Of a stretch of 64,000 nt of DNA, positions 33,424 to 42,884 are shown in pieces. Numbering within the stretch: position 1 is the stretch's first letter; each line of letters starts with the position of its first letter. The translations under genes and the position numbers were made by a program. Source of the stretch: Comamonadaceae bacterium (GTDB lineage Bacteria; Pseudomonadota; Gammaproteobacteria; Burkholderiales; Burkholderiaceae_C); the NCBI GenBank assembly GCA_947448745.1, contig CANFOQ010000002.1:41778-105777 (forward strand), read 5' to 3'. The notes beneath the pieces were generated by a model, which was given only the letters and a program-made list of their open reading frames with translations, had not been told where the DNA came from and ran no database searches.

Positions 33424-34709
33424 CCACCTCAACCATGTCTCTGCAAGATGAAGACGCTGTTTACCTCAAGGTCACTTGGCGACTCATTCCGTTCTTGTTG
33501 ATCTGTTACATCATTGCCTATCTAGACCGCGTCAATGTCGGCTTCGCCAAATTGCAGATGGCCTCGGACTTGGGCTTTTCGGATGTGGTCTACGGCTTGG
33601 GTGCGGGCATGTTTTTCATTGGCTACTTCTTCTTTGAAGTGCCCAGCAACATCATCTTGCACCGCGTCGGCGCCAAGACCTGGATTGCCCGCATCATGGT
33701 CTCTTGGGGCTTGGTGTCGGGGGGCATGATGTTTGTGCAAACTGAAATGCAGTTTTATGTGATGCGTTTCTTATTGGGCTTGGCCGAAGCAGGCTTTTTC
33801 CCCGGCATCATTTTGTACCTCACCTATTGGTACCCCGCTCAACGCCGAGGCCGCATCATTTCCTTGTTCATGACGGGCATTCCTTTGGCCGGTGTCATTG
33901 GTGGCCCCTTGTCGGGTTGGATCATGAAAAGCTGGGACAAGGTGCAAGGCCTGCAAGGCTGGCAATGGATGTTCTTGTTGGAAGCCTTGCCATCGGTGCT
34001 GGTCGGTTTCATGGTGTATTGGTATTTAGACAACCGCATCACTGACGCCAAATGGCTCTCAGAATCTGAGCGCCAATTGCTGGTGAAACGCATTGAAGAA
34101 GAAGACCAACACAAAGAACACATTTCTGTGTTTGAAGTGTTGAAAAACAAACGCGTCTGGGTCATGAGCGCCATTTACTTCAGTCTGGCCATGAGTTTGT
34201 ATGGCGTGAGCTTTTGGTTGCCCACCCTCATCAAAGGCATGGGCGTGACGGACAGCCTTGAGATTGGGTTGTTGTCGGCCATTCCTTGGGCGGCGGGTGT
34301 TGTGTCCATGTTGTGGTTTGGCCGCAGCGCCGACAAACACAAAGAACGCCGTTGGCATGTGGTGATTCCCATGCTCATGGCGGCCACAGGTTTGACTCTG
34401 TCTGTCTTGCTGTCTGCCAATGTCTACTGGTCTTTTGCCGCGCTGGTGTTGGCTTGCATGGGCATCGTCTCCGGCATTCCCTTGTTTTGGAGTTTGCCCA
34501 CCTCGTTCTTGGCGGGCGCTGGTGCCGCAGCTGGCATTGCAGCCATCAACTCAATTGCCAATTTGGCCGGTTTTGTCGCCCCCTACTTGGTGGGTTGGCT
34601 GAAACAAATCACGCAGTCCACCGATTCCGGCATGTACATGTTGGCTGTCGTGTTGTTGGTTGGAGCGGCCATCACCCTTCGCATTCCGGCGAAGTTGGTG
34701 AACCGCTGA
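33420..34709 (+). CDS. MFS transporter, anion:cation symporter (ACS) type
   Basis: 429 aa, twelve predicted helices. YLDRVNVGFAKLQM in helix 1 and EAGFFPGIILYLTYWYP in helix 4 mark the ACS family (phthalate, hexuronate and tartrate-type carriers). It is translationally coupled to the livM-like gene, so one transcript would encode both an ABC importer and a secondary carrier, possibly for the same or a related carboxylate. Confidence 0.92.
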   Translation: MTTSTMSLQDEDAVYLKVTWRLIPFLLICYIIAYLDRVNVGFAKLQMASDLGFSDVVYGLGAGMFFIGYFFFEVPSNIILHRVGAKTWIARIMVSWGLVSGGMMFVQTEMQFYVMRFLLGLAEAGFFPGIILYLTYWYPAQRRGRIISLFMTGIPLAGVIGGPLSGWIMKSWDKVQGLQGWQWMFLLEALPSVLVGFMVYWYLDNRITDAKWLSESERQLLVKRIEEEDQHKEHISVFEVLKNKRVWVMSAIYFSLAMSLYGVSFWLPTLIKGMGVTDSLEIGLLSAIPWAAGVVSMLWFGRSADKHKERRWHVVIPMLMAATGLTLSVLLSANVYWSFAALVLACMGIVSGIPLFWSLPTSFLAGAGAAAGIAAINSIANLAGFVAPYLVGWLKQITQSTDSGMYMLAVVLLVGAAITLRIPAKLVNR

Positions 34710-34783
34710 TGCATCTGTAAGGTTTTGTTGGGATTGATAGAATTTCCAACTTTTTTCAAGCTCAGAATGACCGGGAGACTCCA

Positions 34784-36847
34784 TTGAATAAAACCACCAA
34801 CTTGCTTTTATGGTCGGCGATTGCCATCTTGGGCGCTTTCTCTTTGGGCGTCATCGCGCTCGGCCGAGGCGAAACCATCAATGCCTTGTGGATCGTGACC
34901 GCTGCGGTTTCGGTCTACCTGATTGGCTATCGGTTCTATGGTTTGTACATCGGCAAGCATGTCATGCAATTGGATGAACGCCGTCAAACCCCGGCGGTTC
35001 GTTTGAACGACGGCTTGGACTACGTGCCCACCCACAAAAATGTTTTGTTTGGTCACCACTTTGCAGCCATTGCAGGTGCTGGTCCTTTGGTGGGGCCAGT
35101 GTTGGCAGCCCAAATGGGTTACTTGCCAGGATTGATTTGGATTTTGGTGGGTGCCGTGTTGGCCGGTGCGGTGCAAGACTTCATGGTCTTGTTCATCTCT
35201 GTTCGTCGTGATGGCCGCTCCTTGGGCGACATGATCAAGTCCGAGTTGGGTGTGGTGCCCGGCGTGATCGCCATGTTTGGCACCTTCATGATCATGACCA
35301 TTTTGTTGGCGGTGTTGGCGCTGATTGTGGTGAAGGCTTTGGCACAAAGTCCATGGGGCACCTTCACCGTGGCAGCCACCATCCCAATTGCTGTCTTCAT
35401 GGGTTTGTATTCCCGCTATTTCCGACCTGGTCATGTCGCTGAAATTTCGCTCATCGGCTTTGTGTTGTTGATGTTGTCCATTGTTTATGGTGGACAAATT
35501 GCGGAAGACCCCACGCTGGCACCACTGTTCACTTTTGATGGCAAGCAACTGACTTGGATGTTGCTGGCTTACGGTGTTGTGGCTTCTGTTTTGCCTGTTT
35601 GGTTGCTGTTGGCACCGCGCGATTACTTGTCCACCTTTTTGAAAATCGGCGCCATTGTTTGCTTGGCTTTGGGCATCTTGTTCGTCGCCCCCGATTTGAA
35701 AATGCCTGCAGTCACCAAATTCATCGATGGCACTGGCCCCGTCTGGTCCGGTCAGTTGTTCCCCTTCTTGTTCATCACCATTGCTTGTGGCGCTGTCTCA
35801 GGTTTCCATTCTTTGATTTCTTCAGGCACCACACCCAAGTTGTTGGAAAACGAAATCCATGCGCCCATGATCGGCTATGCCGGCATGCTCATGGAGTCTT
35901 TCGTGGCGGTCATGGCCTTGGTGTCTGCTTCCATCATCGACCCTGGTGTTTATTTCGCGATGAACAGTCCTGCGGCCCTGATTGGCACCACGCCCGAAAC
36001 AGCCGCAGCGGCGATCAGCCAATGGGGCTTTGTCATCACGCCAGAGATGTTGCAAGAAACTGCGCGCAACGTGGGCGAAACCACCATCATCTCGCGTGCC
36101 GGTGGCGCACCCACCCTGGCTGTGGGGATGGCTCAAATCTTCTCGTCCGTCATTGGCGGCCAAGCCATGATGGCCTTCTGGTACCACTTCGCCATTTTGT
36201 TTGAAGCTTTGTTCATCTTGACTGCGGTGGATGCCGGTACCCGCGTTGGCCGCTTCATGTTGCAGGACCTGATGGGCACCTTTGTGCCATCACTGAAAAG
36301 CACACATTCGCTGGCTGGCAATTTGATCGCCACCTTTTTGTGTGTGGCAGCTTGGGGTTACTTCCTGTACCAAGGTGTGGTCGATCCTTTGGGCGGCATC
36401 AACACCTTGTGGCCGCTGTTTGGCATCTCTAATCAAATGCTCGCAGCCATTGCCCTGACCACGTGCACCGTGGTGCTGTTCAAAATGAAACGTCAACAAT
36501 TCGCTTGGGTCACCTTGGTGCCCACCGTTTGGTTGTTGATTTGCACCTTGACCGCAGGCAGCCAAAAAATCTTCCACAGCAACCCCAAGATTGGTTTCTT
36601 GGCGCATGCCGACAAATTTCAAGCGGCCATTGCCCAAGACCAGCTCCTGGCACCGGCCAAAACCATGGCGCAAATGCACCAAATCGTCTTCAACGATTAC
36701 TTGGACGCCAGCTTGGCTGCCATCTTCATGTTGGTGGTCTTGTCGGTGGTCTTCTACGGCATCAAAGCCTGCTGGGCAGCATGGCGCTCCGACAAGCCCA
36801 CCAGTTTTGAAGCGCCTGCGGTGCTGAGCAACGCCAAAACGGCTTGA
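34784..36847 (+). CDS. cstA: CstA-family pyruvate/peptide transporter
   Basis: 687 aa, many hydrophobic segments. YRFYGLYI, THKNVLFGHHFAAIAGAGPLVGP (central part) and FHSLISSGTTPKLL are CstA hallmarks. The start is a TTG at 34784 with GGGAG upstream. CstA of E. coli is carbon-starvation induced and takes up pyruvate and peptides. It is followed by the ybdD partner 4 bp later. Confidence 0.95.
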   Translation: MNKTTNLLLWSAIAILGAFSLGVIALGRGETINALWIVTAAVSVYLIGYRFYGLYIGKHVMQLDERRQTPAVRLNDGLDYVPTHKNVLFGHHFAAIAGAGPLVGPVLAAQMGYLPGLIWILVGAVLAGAVQDFMVLFISVRRDGRSLGDMIKSELGVVPGVIAMFGTFMIMTILLAVLALIVVKALAQSPWGTFTVAATIPIAVFMGLYSRYFRPGHVAEISLIGFVLLMLSIVYGGQIAEDPTLAPLFTFDGKQLTWMLLAYGVVASVLPVWLLLAPRDYLSTFLKIGAIVCLALGILFVAPDLKMPAVTKFIDGTGPVWSGQLFPFLFITIACGAVSGFHSLISSGTTPKLLENEIHAPMIGYAGMLMESFVAVMALVSASIIDPGVYFAMNSPAALIGTTPETAAAAISQWGFVITPEMLQETARNVGETTIISRAGGAPTLAVGMAQIFSSVIGGQAMMAFWYHFAILFEALFILTAVDAGTRVGRFMLQDLMGTFVPSLKSTHSLAGNLIATFLCVAAWGYFLYQGVVDPLGGINTLWPLFGISNQMLAAIALTTCTVVLFKMKRQQFAWVTLVPTVWLLICTLTAGSQKIFHSNPKIGFLAHADKFQAAIAQDQLLAPAKTMAQMHQIVFNDYLDASLAAIFMLVVLSVVFYGIKACWAAWRSDKPTSFEAPAVLSNAKTA

Positions 36848-36851
36848 ACCG

Positions 36852-37055
36852 ATGCTGAAGAAGCTCAAGTCAATTAACAATTATTTTGTGCAGACCGCCC
36901 ACCTGATGGTGGGCGTGCCCAACTACCAGCAATACCTCGATCACATGGCCAAAACGCACAGCGATAAACCAGTGATGGACTACGAAACGTTTTTTCGAAA
37001 TCGACAAGCTGCCAGGTTTGGGGAAGGGCCCAATAGAATGAGCAGATGTTGTTGA
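36852..37055 (+). CDS. YbdD/YjiX family small partner of CstA
   Basis: 67 aa. HLMVGVPNYQQYLDHM and DYETFFRNRQAARFG are the YbdD (DUF466) hallmarks. The family is required for pyruvate uptake with CstA/BtsT-type carriers. Its end overlaps the next start codon by 10 bp. Confidence 0.93.
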   Translation: MLKKLKSINNYFVQTAHLMVGVPNYQQYLDHMAKTHSDKPVMDYETFFRNRQAARFGEGPNRMSRCC

Positions 37056-38440
37056 AAAATGTTGTTCTCTCTAGTTTGATTTTGTTGGGCGCTTGTGCGT
37101 CCCCTGGCCCCGCCCACAAACCTGCGCCCATGAAAGCCCTGAATGCGGTGGGCTTGAGTGACCAGGTGCAAACCACCCCGATGCCGCAATGGTGGACCCG
37201 TCTTGGCGACCCGGTCCTGACGCAATTGGTTGAAACAGCTGCACAAGAGCAACCCAATTTAAAACTGGTGCAAGCGCGTGTTGAACGCATGTTGGCTTTG
37301 GCTGATGCCAGCAAAACCAGCCTGACGCCGCAAATGTCGGCCACTGCCGAATTCAGCAGACAGCGATTCACCGAGCACGGCTTGTATCCACCACCGCTGG
37401 CTGGCAACACCTACAACAGTGGCACCTTGCAAACCGGCATGTCTTGGAACCCCGACTGGTTGGGTCAGCACACGGCAGAAATTGCTTTGGCCTTGAATCA
37501 AGTGCAAGCCAGCCAAGCTGATGCGCGTGCCGCTTTGAACCTGTTGGCCACTCAAATCACTCGTGGCTATATTGCGTTGGCCAAACTGGCCGAACAACAA
37601 GTGCTGATTCAAGATGCTTTGAACCAACGCCAACAGGTGTTGACGCTCACCACGCAGCGTGTGGAGGCAGGCTTGGATACGCAACTTGAACTCTTGATGG
37701 CGCAAGCGGGTTTGCAAGAAGCCCAAAGCCAGGTGGAGGTGGTGAACGAGCAAATCAGTTTGGTGCGCCATCAATTGGCCGCATTGTCGGGTCAGCCCCC
37801 GCAAGCCTGCGACCAGTTGCTGCCGCGCTTGTCACAGCTTCATTTCACTGACGTTCCCCAAGCATTGGGCGCGGACTTGCTCGGCCGACGTTCAGATGTG
37901 TGGGCTGCACGCATGCGTGTCGAGGCCGCGACCCAAGACATCAAGATTGCACAAACCCAGTTTTATCCGAACGTCAACATTGGTGCCTTTGTGGGACTGA
38001 ATGCAATTGGTTTGGATCAGTTGCTCAACAGCGGCAGTCTGCAAGTCGGTGTGGCGCCTGCCATTCATTTGCCCATCTTTCAAGCAGACCGTCTACGTGC
38101 GCAATTGAAGGGCAAAGAGGCCGAGTTGGATGTAGCCATTGCCACTTACAACAGCACCGTGCTTGAGGCTGTCAGAGAAGCCAGTGACGCACTCAGTTCG
38201 AGCCAATCGATTGCCCGACAACAAAACGATCAAGCCAAAGCGTTGGCCTTGTCCAAGTCGGTTTATGAATTGAATTTAGAGCGTTTCAAAGCCGGTGTTG
38301 CCAACCAAGTGACGGTGTTGAATTCGCAAGGCCAGTGGTTTGCGCAGCGTCGTTCCGCTGTGGATTTGCTGGCTCGGCAGTTCGACAGCCATGTGCTGCT
38401 CATGAAATCCTTGGGCGGCTATTGGCAAGAGACGCCTTGA
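37046..38440 (+). CDS. Outer-membrane efflux lipoprotein (NodT/OprM type)
   Basis: 464 aa with a lipobox LLGAC at residues ~14-18. Two OEP repeats are visible (WWTRLGDPVLTQLVETA, ALNQVQASQADARAALNLLATQITRGYIALA and LGADLLGRRSDVWAARMRVEAA). It is the TolC-like channel of the tripartite pump with the next two genes. The ATG overlaps ybdD, which suggests read-through from cstA. Confidence 0.92.
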   Translation: MLLKNVVLSSLILLGACASPGPAHKPAPMKALNAVGLSDQVQTTPMPQWWTRLGDPVLTQLVETAAQEQPNLKLVQARVERMLALADASKTSLTPQMSATAEFSRQRFTEHGLYPPPLAGNTYNSGTLQTGMSWNPDWLGQHTAEIALALNQVQASQADARAALNLLATQITRGYIALAKLAEQQVLIQDALNQRQQVLTLTTQRVEAGLDTQLELLMAQAGLQEAQSQVEVVNEQISLVRHQLAALSGQPPQACDQLLPRLSQLHFTDVPQALGADLLGRRSDVWAARMRVEAATQDIKIAQTQFYPNVNIGAFVGLNAIGLDQLLNSGSLQVGVAPAIHLPIFQADRLRAQLKGKEAELDVAIATYNSTVLEAVREASDALSSSQSIARQQNDQAKALALSKSVYELNLERFKAGVANQVTVLNSQGQWFAQRRSAVDLLARQFDSHVLLMKSLGGYWQETP

Positions 38441-38461
38441 ACCCAGATAGAAAGCAAAGCA

Positions 38462-39679
38462 GTGAACACCGTCCCCAGCATGAACAAATCTGAAACCCGT
38501 CGCCGTGGTCTGACCATCATCGTTTCAATCGTGGTGTTGGTTGGCATCACTTGGACAGGCTGGCATTGGTTCACAGCTCGCCATCACCTCGACACAGATA
38601 ACGCTTATGTGGTGGGCAATGTCTTGCAAATCACGCCTTTGATCAGTGGCACCGTGTTGTCGGTCCAAGTCGAAGAAACCGATGTGGTCAAGTCGGGGCA
38701 ACTCTTGGTCAAACTCGACCCTGCTGATGCCCATGTCAACCTGGATCAGTCCAAAGCTCAACTGGCACAGTCGGTGCGTGAAGTGCGCTCCATGTTCGCC
38801 AGCAGTGCTTCATTGAGTGCGCAAGTCAATGCACGTGAAGCCGACTTGCAGCGTGTGCAAATGGACTTGGCACGCGCCCAAAGTGATGTGAATCGCCGCG
38901 CTCCTTTGGTGACAACGGGTGCTGTGAGTCAAGAAGAATTCCAGCATGTCAAATCACAACTTTCAGCGGCGCAGAGCACTGTGAATGCAGCGCAATCTGC
39001 GCTGTTGTCGGCCAAAGAGCAGTTGACAGCAGGGCTGACGCAAACCGAAGGGACCAGCATCCAAGACCATCCCAGCGTGCAGCGAGCAGCCGCCAAAGTG
39101 CGAGAGGCCTATTTGGCATTTCAACGGGTCGAACTCAAAGCCCCTATTGACGGTCAAATCGCCAAGCGTAGTGTGCAAGTTGGACAGCGTGTGCAAGCTG
39201 GCGCACCTTTGATGACCTTGGTGGCCTTGAACCAATTATGGGTGGATGCCAATTTCAAAGAGAGCCAATTGAAAGATTTGCACATCGGTCAACCCGCTGA
39301 ATTGGTGGCAGATGTGTACGGCAAAAAAATCATTTTCCATGGCACGGTTGCAGGCTTGGGTGCGGGCACCGGCTCTGCTTTTTCCTTGTTGCCTGCGCAA
39401 AATGCCACGGGCAATTGGATCAAGGTGGTGCAGCGGGTGCCTGTGCGCATCACGCTGGACCCCAAAGAGCTGGCGGCACACCCCTTGCGCGTGGGTTTGT
39501 CCATGGAAGTGACTGTGGATACAGCCGATCAAACAGGCAAGGCCTTGGCCGATGCCAGCCATGAAGCCGTGGTGTCATTCACCGATATTTACGACAGCCA
39601 GCAAGCCGCCGCTGAGCAAGAGATCAAACGCATCATCGCGGCCAACTTGGGTCGCACAGCCAAACCAGCGACCCACTGA
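38462..39679 (+). CDS. HlyD/EmrA-type membrane fusion protein
   Basis: 405 aa from a GTG; a second start (ATG at 38480) is possible. An N-terminal helix (IIVSIVVLVGITWTGWHWF) is followed by a lipoyl half (LDTDNAYVVGNVLQITPLISGTV), a coiled-coil hairpin (~100-210) and the second lipoyl half (VELKAPIDGQIAKRSVQVGQRV). Joins the inner-membrane MFS pump to the outer channel. Confidence 0.92.
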   Translation: MNTVPSMNKSETRRRGLTIIVSIVVLVGITWTGWHWFTARHHLDTDNAYVVGNVLQITPLISGTVLSVQVEETDVVKSGQLLVKLDPADAHVNLDQSKAQLAQSVREVRSMFASSASLSAQVNAREADLQRVQMDLARAQSDVNRRAPLVTTGAVSQEEFQHVKSQLSAAQSTVNAAQSALLSAKEQLTAGLTQTEGTSIQDHPSVQRAAAKVREAYLAFQRVELKAPIDGQIAKRSVQVGQRVQAGAPLMTLVALNQLWVDANFKESQLKDLHIGQPAELVADVYGKKIIFHGTVAGLGAGTGSAFSLLPAQNATGNWIKVVQRVPVRITLDPKELAAHPLRVGLSMEVTVDTADQTGKALADASHEAVVSFTDIYDSQQAAAEQEIKRIIAANLGRTAKPATH

Positions 39680-39680
39680 G

Positions 39681-41246
39681 ATGAGCGCACCGCCTGTTGC
39701 GCCAGCCCGACCTGAGCCCCTGCATGGGGTGATGCTGCTGTTGGGCACGCTGGCCTTGTCCTTGGCCACCTTCATGAACGTGTTGGACTCTTCCATTGCC
39801 AACGTGTCGATTCCAGCCATCGCAGGCGACTTGGGTGTCAGCCCGAATCAAGGGACTTGGGTGATCACCAGCTTTGGCGTGGCCAATGCGATTTCGGTGC
39901 CCTTGACCGGCTGGTTGACTCAGCGCTTTGGGGCAGTCAAATTATTCTCAGCCAGCATCTTTTTATTCGTTGTCACCAGTTGGCTGTGTGGCCTGGCACC
40001 TTCACTCGAAGCACTGGTGGTCTTTCGCATCATGCAGGGTTTGGCCGCCGGCCCCATGATTCCGCTGTCACAAACCTTGTTGCTGTCGAGTTACCCGGCT
40101 GCCAAAGCCGGCACTGCTTTGGCCTTGTGGGGCATGACCACCTTGGTGGCGCCGGTGGTCGGACCCTTGCTGGGTGGTTGGATCACCGACAACATGTCTT
40201 GGCCCTGGATTTTTTACATCAACGTGCCGGTGGGTTTTTTCTGTCTGGCACTCACTTGGTTCATCTACAGCAAGCGCGACACACCCACCCGCAAATTGCC
40301 CATCGATAGTTTTGGCTTGGTCTTGTTGGTGTTGGGTGTAGGTTGCTTGCAGCTGATGTTGGACAAAGGAAAAGAACTCGATTGGTTCAACTCCACAGAG
40401 ATCACCACTTTGGCCATCATTGCCGCCATTTCATTGGTGGTGTTTATTTTGTGGGAGCTCACCGATGAACATCCCGTGGTGGATTTGCGGTTGTTCAAAG
40501 GTCGTAATTTTGCTTTTGGGGCATTGGCTTTGTCGGTGGCGTACGGATTGTTTTTTGGCAACGTGGTGTTGATGCCGTTGTGGTTGCAGCAGTGGATGGG
40601 CTACACCTCGACATCCGCTGGCATGGCATTGGCTCCCGTGGGCGTGTTTGCCATTTTGCTCACGCCCTTGGTGGGCAAGAAGTTGGCCGTGTGGGACCCA
40701 CGCAAAATGGCCACTGGCGCGTTTGTGGTGTTTGCGATTGTGCTGTGGATGCGTTCACAGTTCACCACGCAAACCGACTTTGCCCACATCTTGGTGCCCA
40801 CCCTGATTCAAGGTGCTGCCTTGGCTTTCTTCTTCATTCCATTGACCACCTTGACCTTGTCAGGCTTGCCGCCAGAACGGATTCCTGCGGCCGCTGGCTT
40901 GAGCAATTTTGTGCGGATTGTGGCCGGAGCGATGGGTACGTCGATTGCCACCACCCTGTGGGAGAGCCGCACCGCCATGCACCATGTGCATCTGACTGAA
41001 ATGATGAACCAAAGCAATGATGTGTTCATCAATACCTTGGAAGGCATGCGCGCTGCAGGTATGACGAACGAGCAAGCTTTGGTGCAAATCAACCGCTTGA
41101 TTGATCAGCAAGCTTTCACCCGCGCAGCTGATGATATTTTCTTGGGCTCAGCGGTGGTGTTTTTGCTGTTGATCAGTTTGATTTGGCTCACCAAACGACC
41201 TGCACCCCACAAACCAGCCACCGCCGACGCCGGTGGCGCTCACTGA
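39681..41246 (+). CDS. EmrB-type MFS drug:H+ antiporter (DHA2)
   Basis: 521 aa from the ATG at 39681, one base after the MFP stop; the frame continues 43 codons upstream within that gene. Fourteen helices are expected; MNVLDSSIANVSIPAIAGDLG and GTWVITSFGVANAISVPLTGWL are DHA2 N-terminal signatures. It forms an EmrAB-TolC-type exporter with the preceding two genes. Convergent with the acyl-CoA ligase gene (3-bp gap). Confidence 0.93.
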   Translation: MSAPPVAPARPEPLHGVMLLLGTLALSLATFMNVLDSSIANVSIPAIAGDLGVSPNQGTWVITSFGVANAISVPLTGWLTQRFGAVKLFSASIFLFVVTSWLCGLAPSLEALVVFRIMQGLAAGPMIPLSQTLLLSSYPAAKAGTALALWGMTTLVAPVVGPLLGGWITDNMSWPWIFYINVPVGFFCLALTWFIYSKRDTPTRKLPIDSFGLVLLVLGVGCLQLMLDKGKELDWFNSTEITTLAIIAAISLVVFILWELTDEHPVVDLRLFKGRNFAFGALALSVAYGLFFGNVVLMPLWLQQWMGYTSTSAGMALAPVGVFAILLTPLVGKKLAVWDPRKMATGAFVVFAIVLWMRSQFTTQTDFAHILVPTLIQGAALAFFFIPLTTLTLSGLPPERIPAAAGLSNFVRIVAGAMGTSIATTLWESRTAMHHVHLTEMMNQSNDVFINTLEGMRAAGMTNEQALVQINRLIDQQAFTRAADDIFLGSAVVFLLLISLIWLTKRPAPHKPATADAGGAH

Positions 41247-41249
41247 ATT

Positions 41250-42884
41250 TCAAACTTTCACTTTCTCGCGAAGTTGAAATTTTTGAATCTTGCCGGTGGA
41301 CGTTTTTGGAATCGATTCAAAGCGTATTTCTTTGGGTGCTTTGTAATTGGCCAACAGTGTTTTGCAGTGGGCGATCAATTGGCCTGCATCCACTGCGCTT
41401 TCGGGTTTGATCTCGACAAACGCCACAGGCACCTCGCCCCATTTGTCGTCAGGCTTGGCCACCACTGCGCAAGCCAAAACAGCAGGATGCCTGTAGAGCG
41501 CATCTTCCACTTCAATCGAGCTGATGTTTTCACCGCCTGAGATGATGATGTCTTTGCTGCGATCTTTGATCTTCACATAGCGGTCTGGTTCCAACACGGC
41601 CAGGTCGCCGGTGTGAAACCAGCCTCCCTCAAAGGCCTTGGCCGTGGCTGCCGGATTTTTCAGATAGCCCTTCATCACCAAATTGCCTTGAAACATGATT
41701 TCACCCATGGTGTGGCTATCTGCAGCCACTACATCCATGGTGTCTGGGTTCAGCACGGTCATGCTTTCTTGCAAGGGGTAGCGCACGCCTTGCCGGCCAT
41801 TGAGCCGCACTTGTTCCGACAAAGTTTGGTCTGCCCATGCACTGCGTTTCACAGCCACCGAAGCCGGTCCATAGACTTCTGTGAGGCCATACACGTGCGT
41901 GATGTCAAAACCCATTTGCGCCATGCCTTCAATCATGGATGCGGGGGGTGCTGCTCCAGCCACCATGCCTTTGACTTTGTGGGTGATGGTGTTGCGCAAG
42001 GCTTCCGGTGCTGCGATCAACAAGTTGTGAACAATGGGGGCGGCGCAGTAATGGTCCACTTGATGTTCAGTCATGTTTTCCAATATGTGCACCGCTTCGA
42101 CGCGCCGCAAACACACATGCACCCCACCCAACATGGCAATGGTCCAGGGAAAGCACCAGCCGTTGCAATGGAACATGGGCAGCGTCCACAAATAGCGCGG
42201 AAAGTGCGGCATGTGCCAAGTGACCGCGTTGCTGACCGCGTTCAAATACGCGCCTCGGTGGTGGGTCACCACGCCTTTGGGGTCGCCGGTGGTGCCCGAG
42301 GTGTAACTCACTGCGATGGCATCCCATTCATCCGCAGGCCCTTGCAGTTTCATCAATGGTGGGTGTTGAGACAACCAGTGCTCATAGTCGTGGCTGCCAA
42401 TGCGTTCGCCTGCACCTTGGTACTCTGAATCGCAAACATCGATGACCAGCAGTTCACGATGGAAGTCGTGCTTCAAGATCTGCAACGCTTTGCCCATCGT
42501 GCCCGAGAACTCGGCGTCGGTGATCAACACCGTGGCTTCGCAATGGTTCATTTGCCAAGCCAGCAACTCGGCGTCTAGTCGGGTGTTCAAGGTGTTGAGC
42601 ACCGCGTTCAAGGCAGGTACCGCGTAATGTGCTTCAAGCATTTCGGGTGTGTTGGACAACATCACACTCACGGTGCTGCCGCGTTTGACACCAGCGGCTT
42701 GCAATGCAGCAGCGAGTCTGGCGGATCGGTCTCGCACTTGAGCCCAGTTGTAGCGACGTTGGCCGTGGATGACAGCTTCCAAATCGGCAAACACCTCGGC
42801 GCTGCGTTCAACAAAGCTGACAGGCGACAGCGCCACATGGTTGGCCTCGTTTTTGTCGAGGTGTTGATCGAAGATCGAACTCAT
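41250..42884 (-). CDS. AMP-dependent acyl-CoA ligase
   Basis: 544 aa. The P-loop YTSGTTGDPKGV, the A5 motif YGLTE, GWFHTGDLAVLE and the C-terminal lysine in PKTSTGKIQKF are all present, so it should form acyl-AMP and then acyl-CoA. The length and PMFHCNGWCFPW resemble the medium-chain/methylmercaptopropionate-type branch. Last gene of the ten-gene operon; overlaps the preceding hydroxylase gene by ATGA. Confidence 0.93.
   Translation of the reverse strand: MSSIFDQHLDKNEANHVALSPVSFVERSAEVFADLEAVIHGQRRYNWAQVRDRSARLAAALQAAGVKRGSTVSVMLSNTPEMLEAHYAVPALNAVLNTLNTRLDAELLAWQMNHCEATVLITDAEFSGTMGKALQILKHDFHRELLVIDVCDSEYQGAGERIGSHDYEHWLSQHPPLMKLQGPADEWDAIAVSYTSGTTGDPKGVVTHHRGAYLNAVSNAVTWHMPHFPRYLWTLPMFHCNGWCFPWTIAMLGGVHVCLRRVEAVHILENMTEHQVDHYCAAPIVHNLLIAAPEALRNTITHKVKGMVAGAAPPASMIEGMAQMGFDITHVYGLTEVYGPASVAVKRSAWADQTLSEQVRLNGRQGVRYPLQESMTVLNPDTMDVVAADSHTMGEIMFQGNLVMKGYLKNPAATAKAFEGGWFHTGDLAVLEPDRYVKIKDRSKDIIISGGENISSIEVEDALYRHPAVLACAVVAKPDDKWGEVPVAFVEIKPESAVDAGQLIAHCKTLLANYKAPKEIRFESIPKTSTGKIQKFQLREKVKV

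Noticed and set aside
41217..41237. GCCACCG/CGGTGGC hairpin at the end of the EmrB-type gene
   Set aside because: A 7-bp stem without a T-run, inside coding sequence; not called a terminator.
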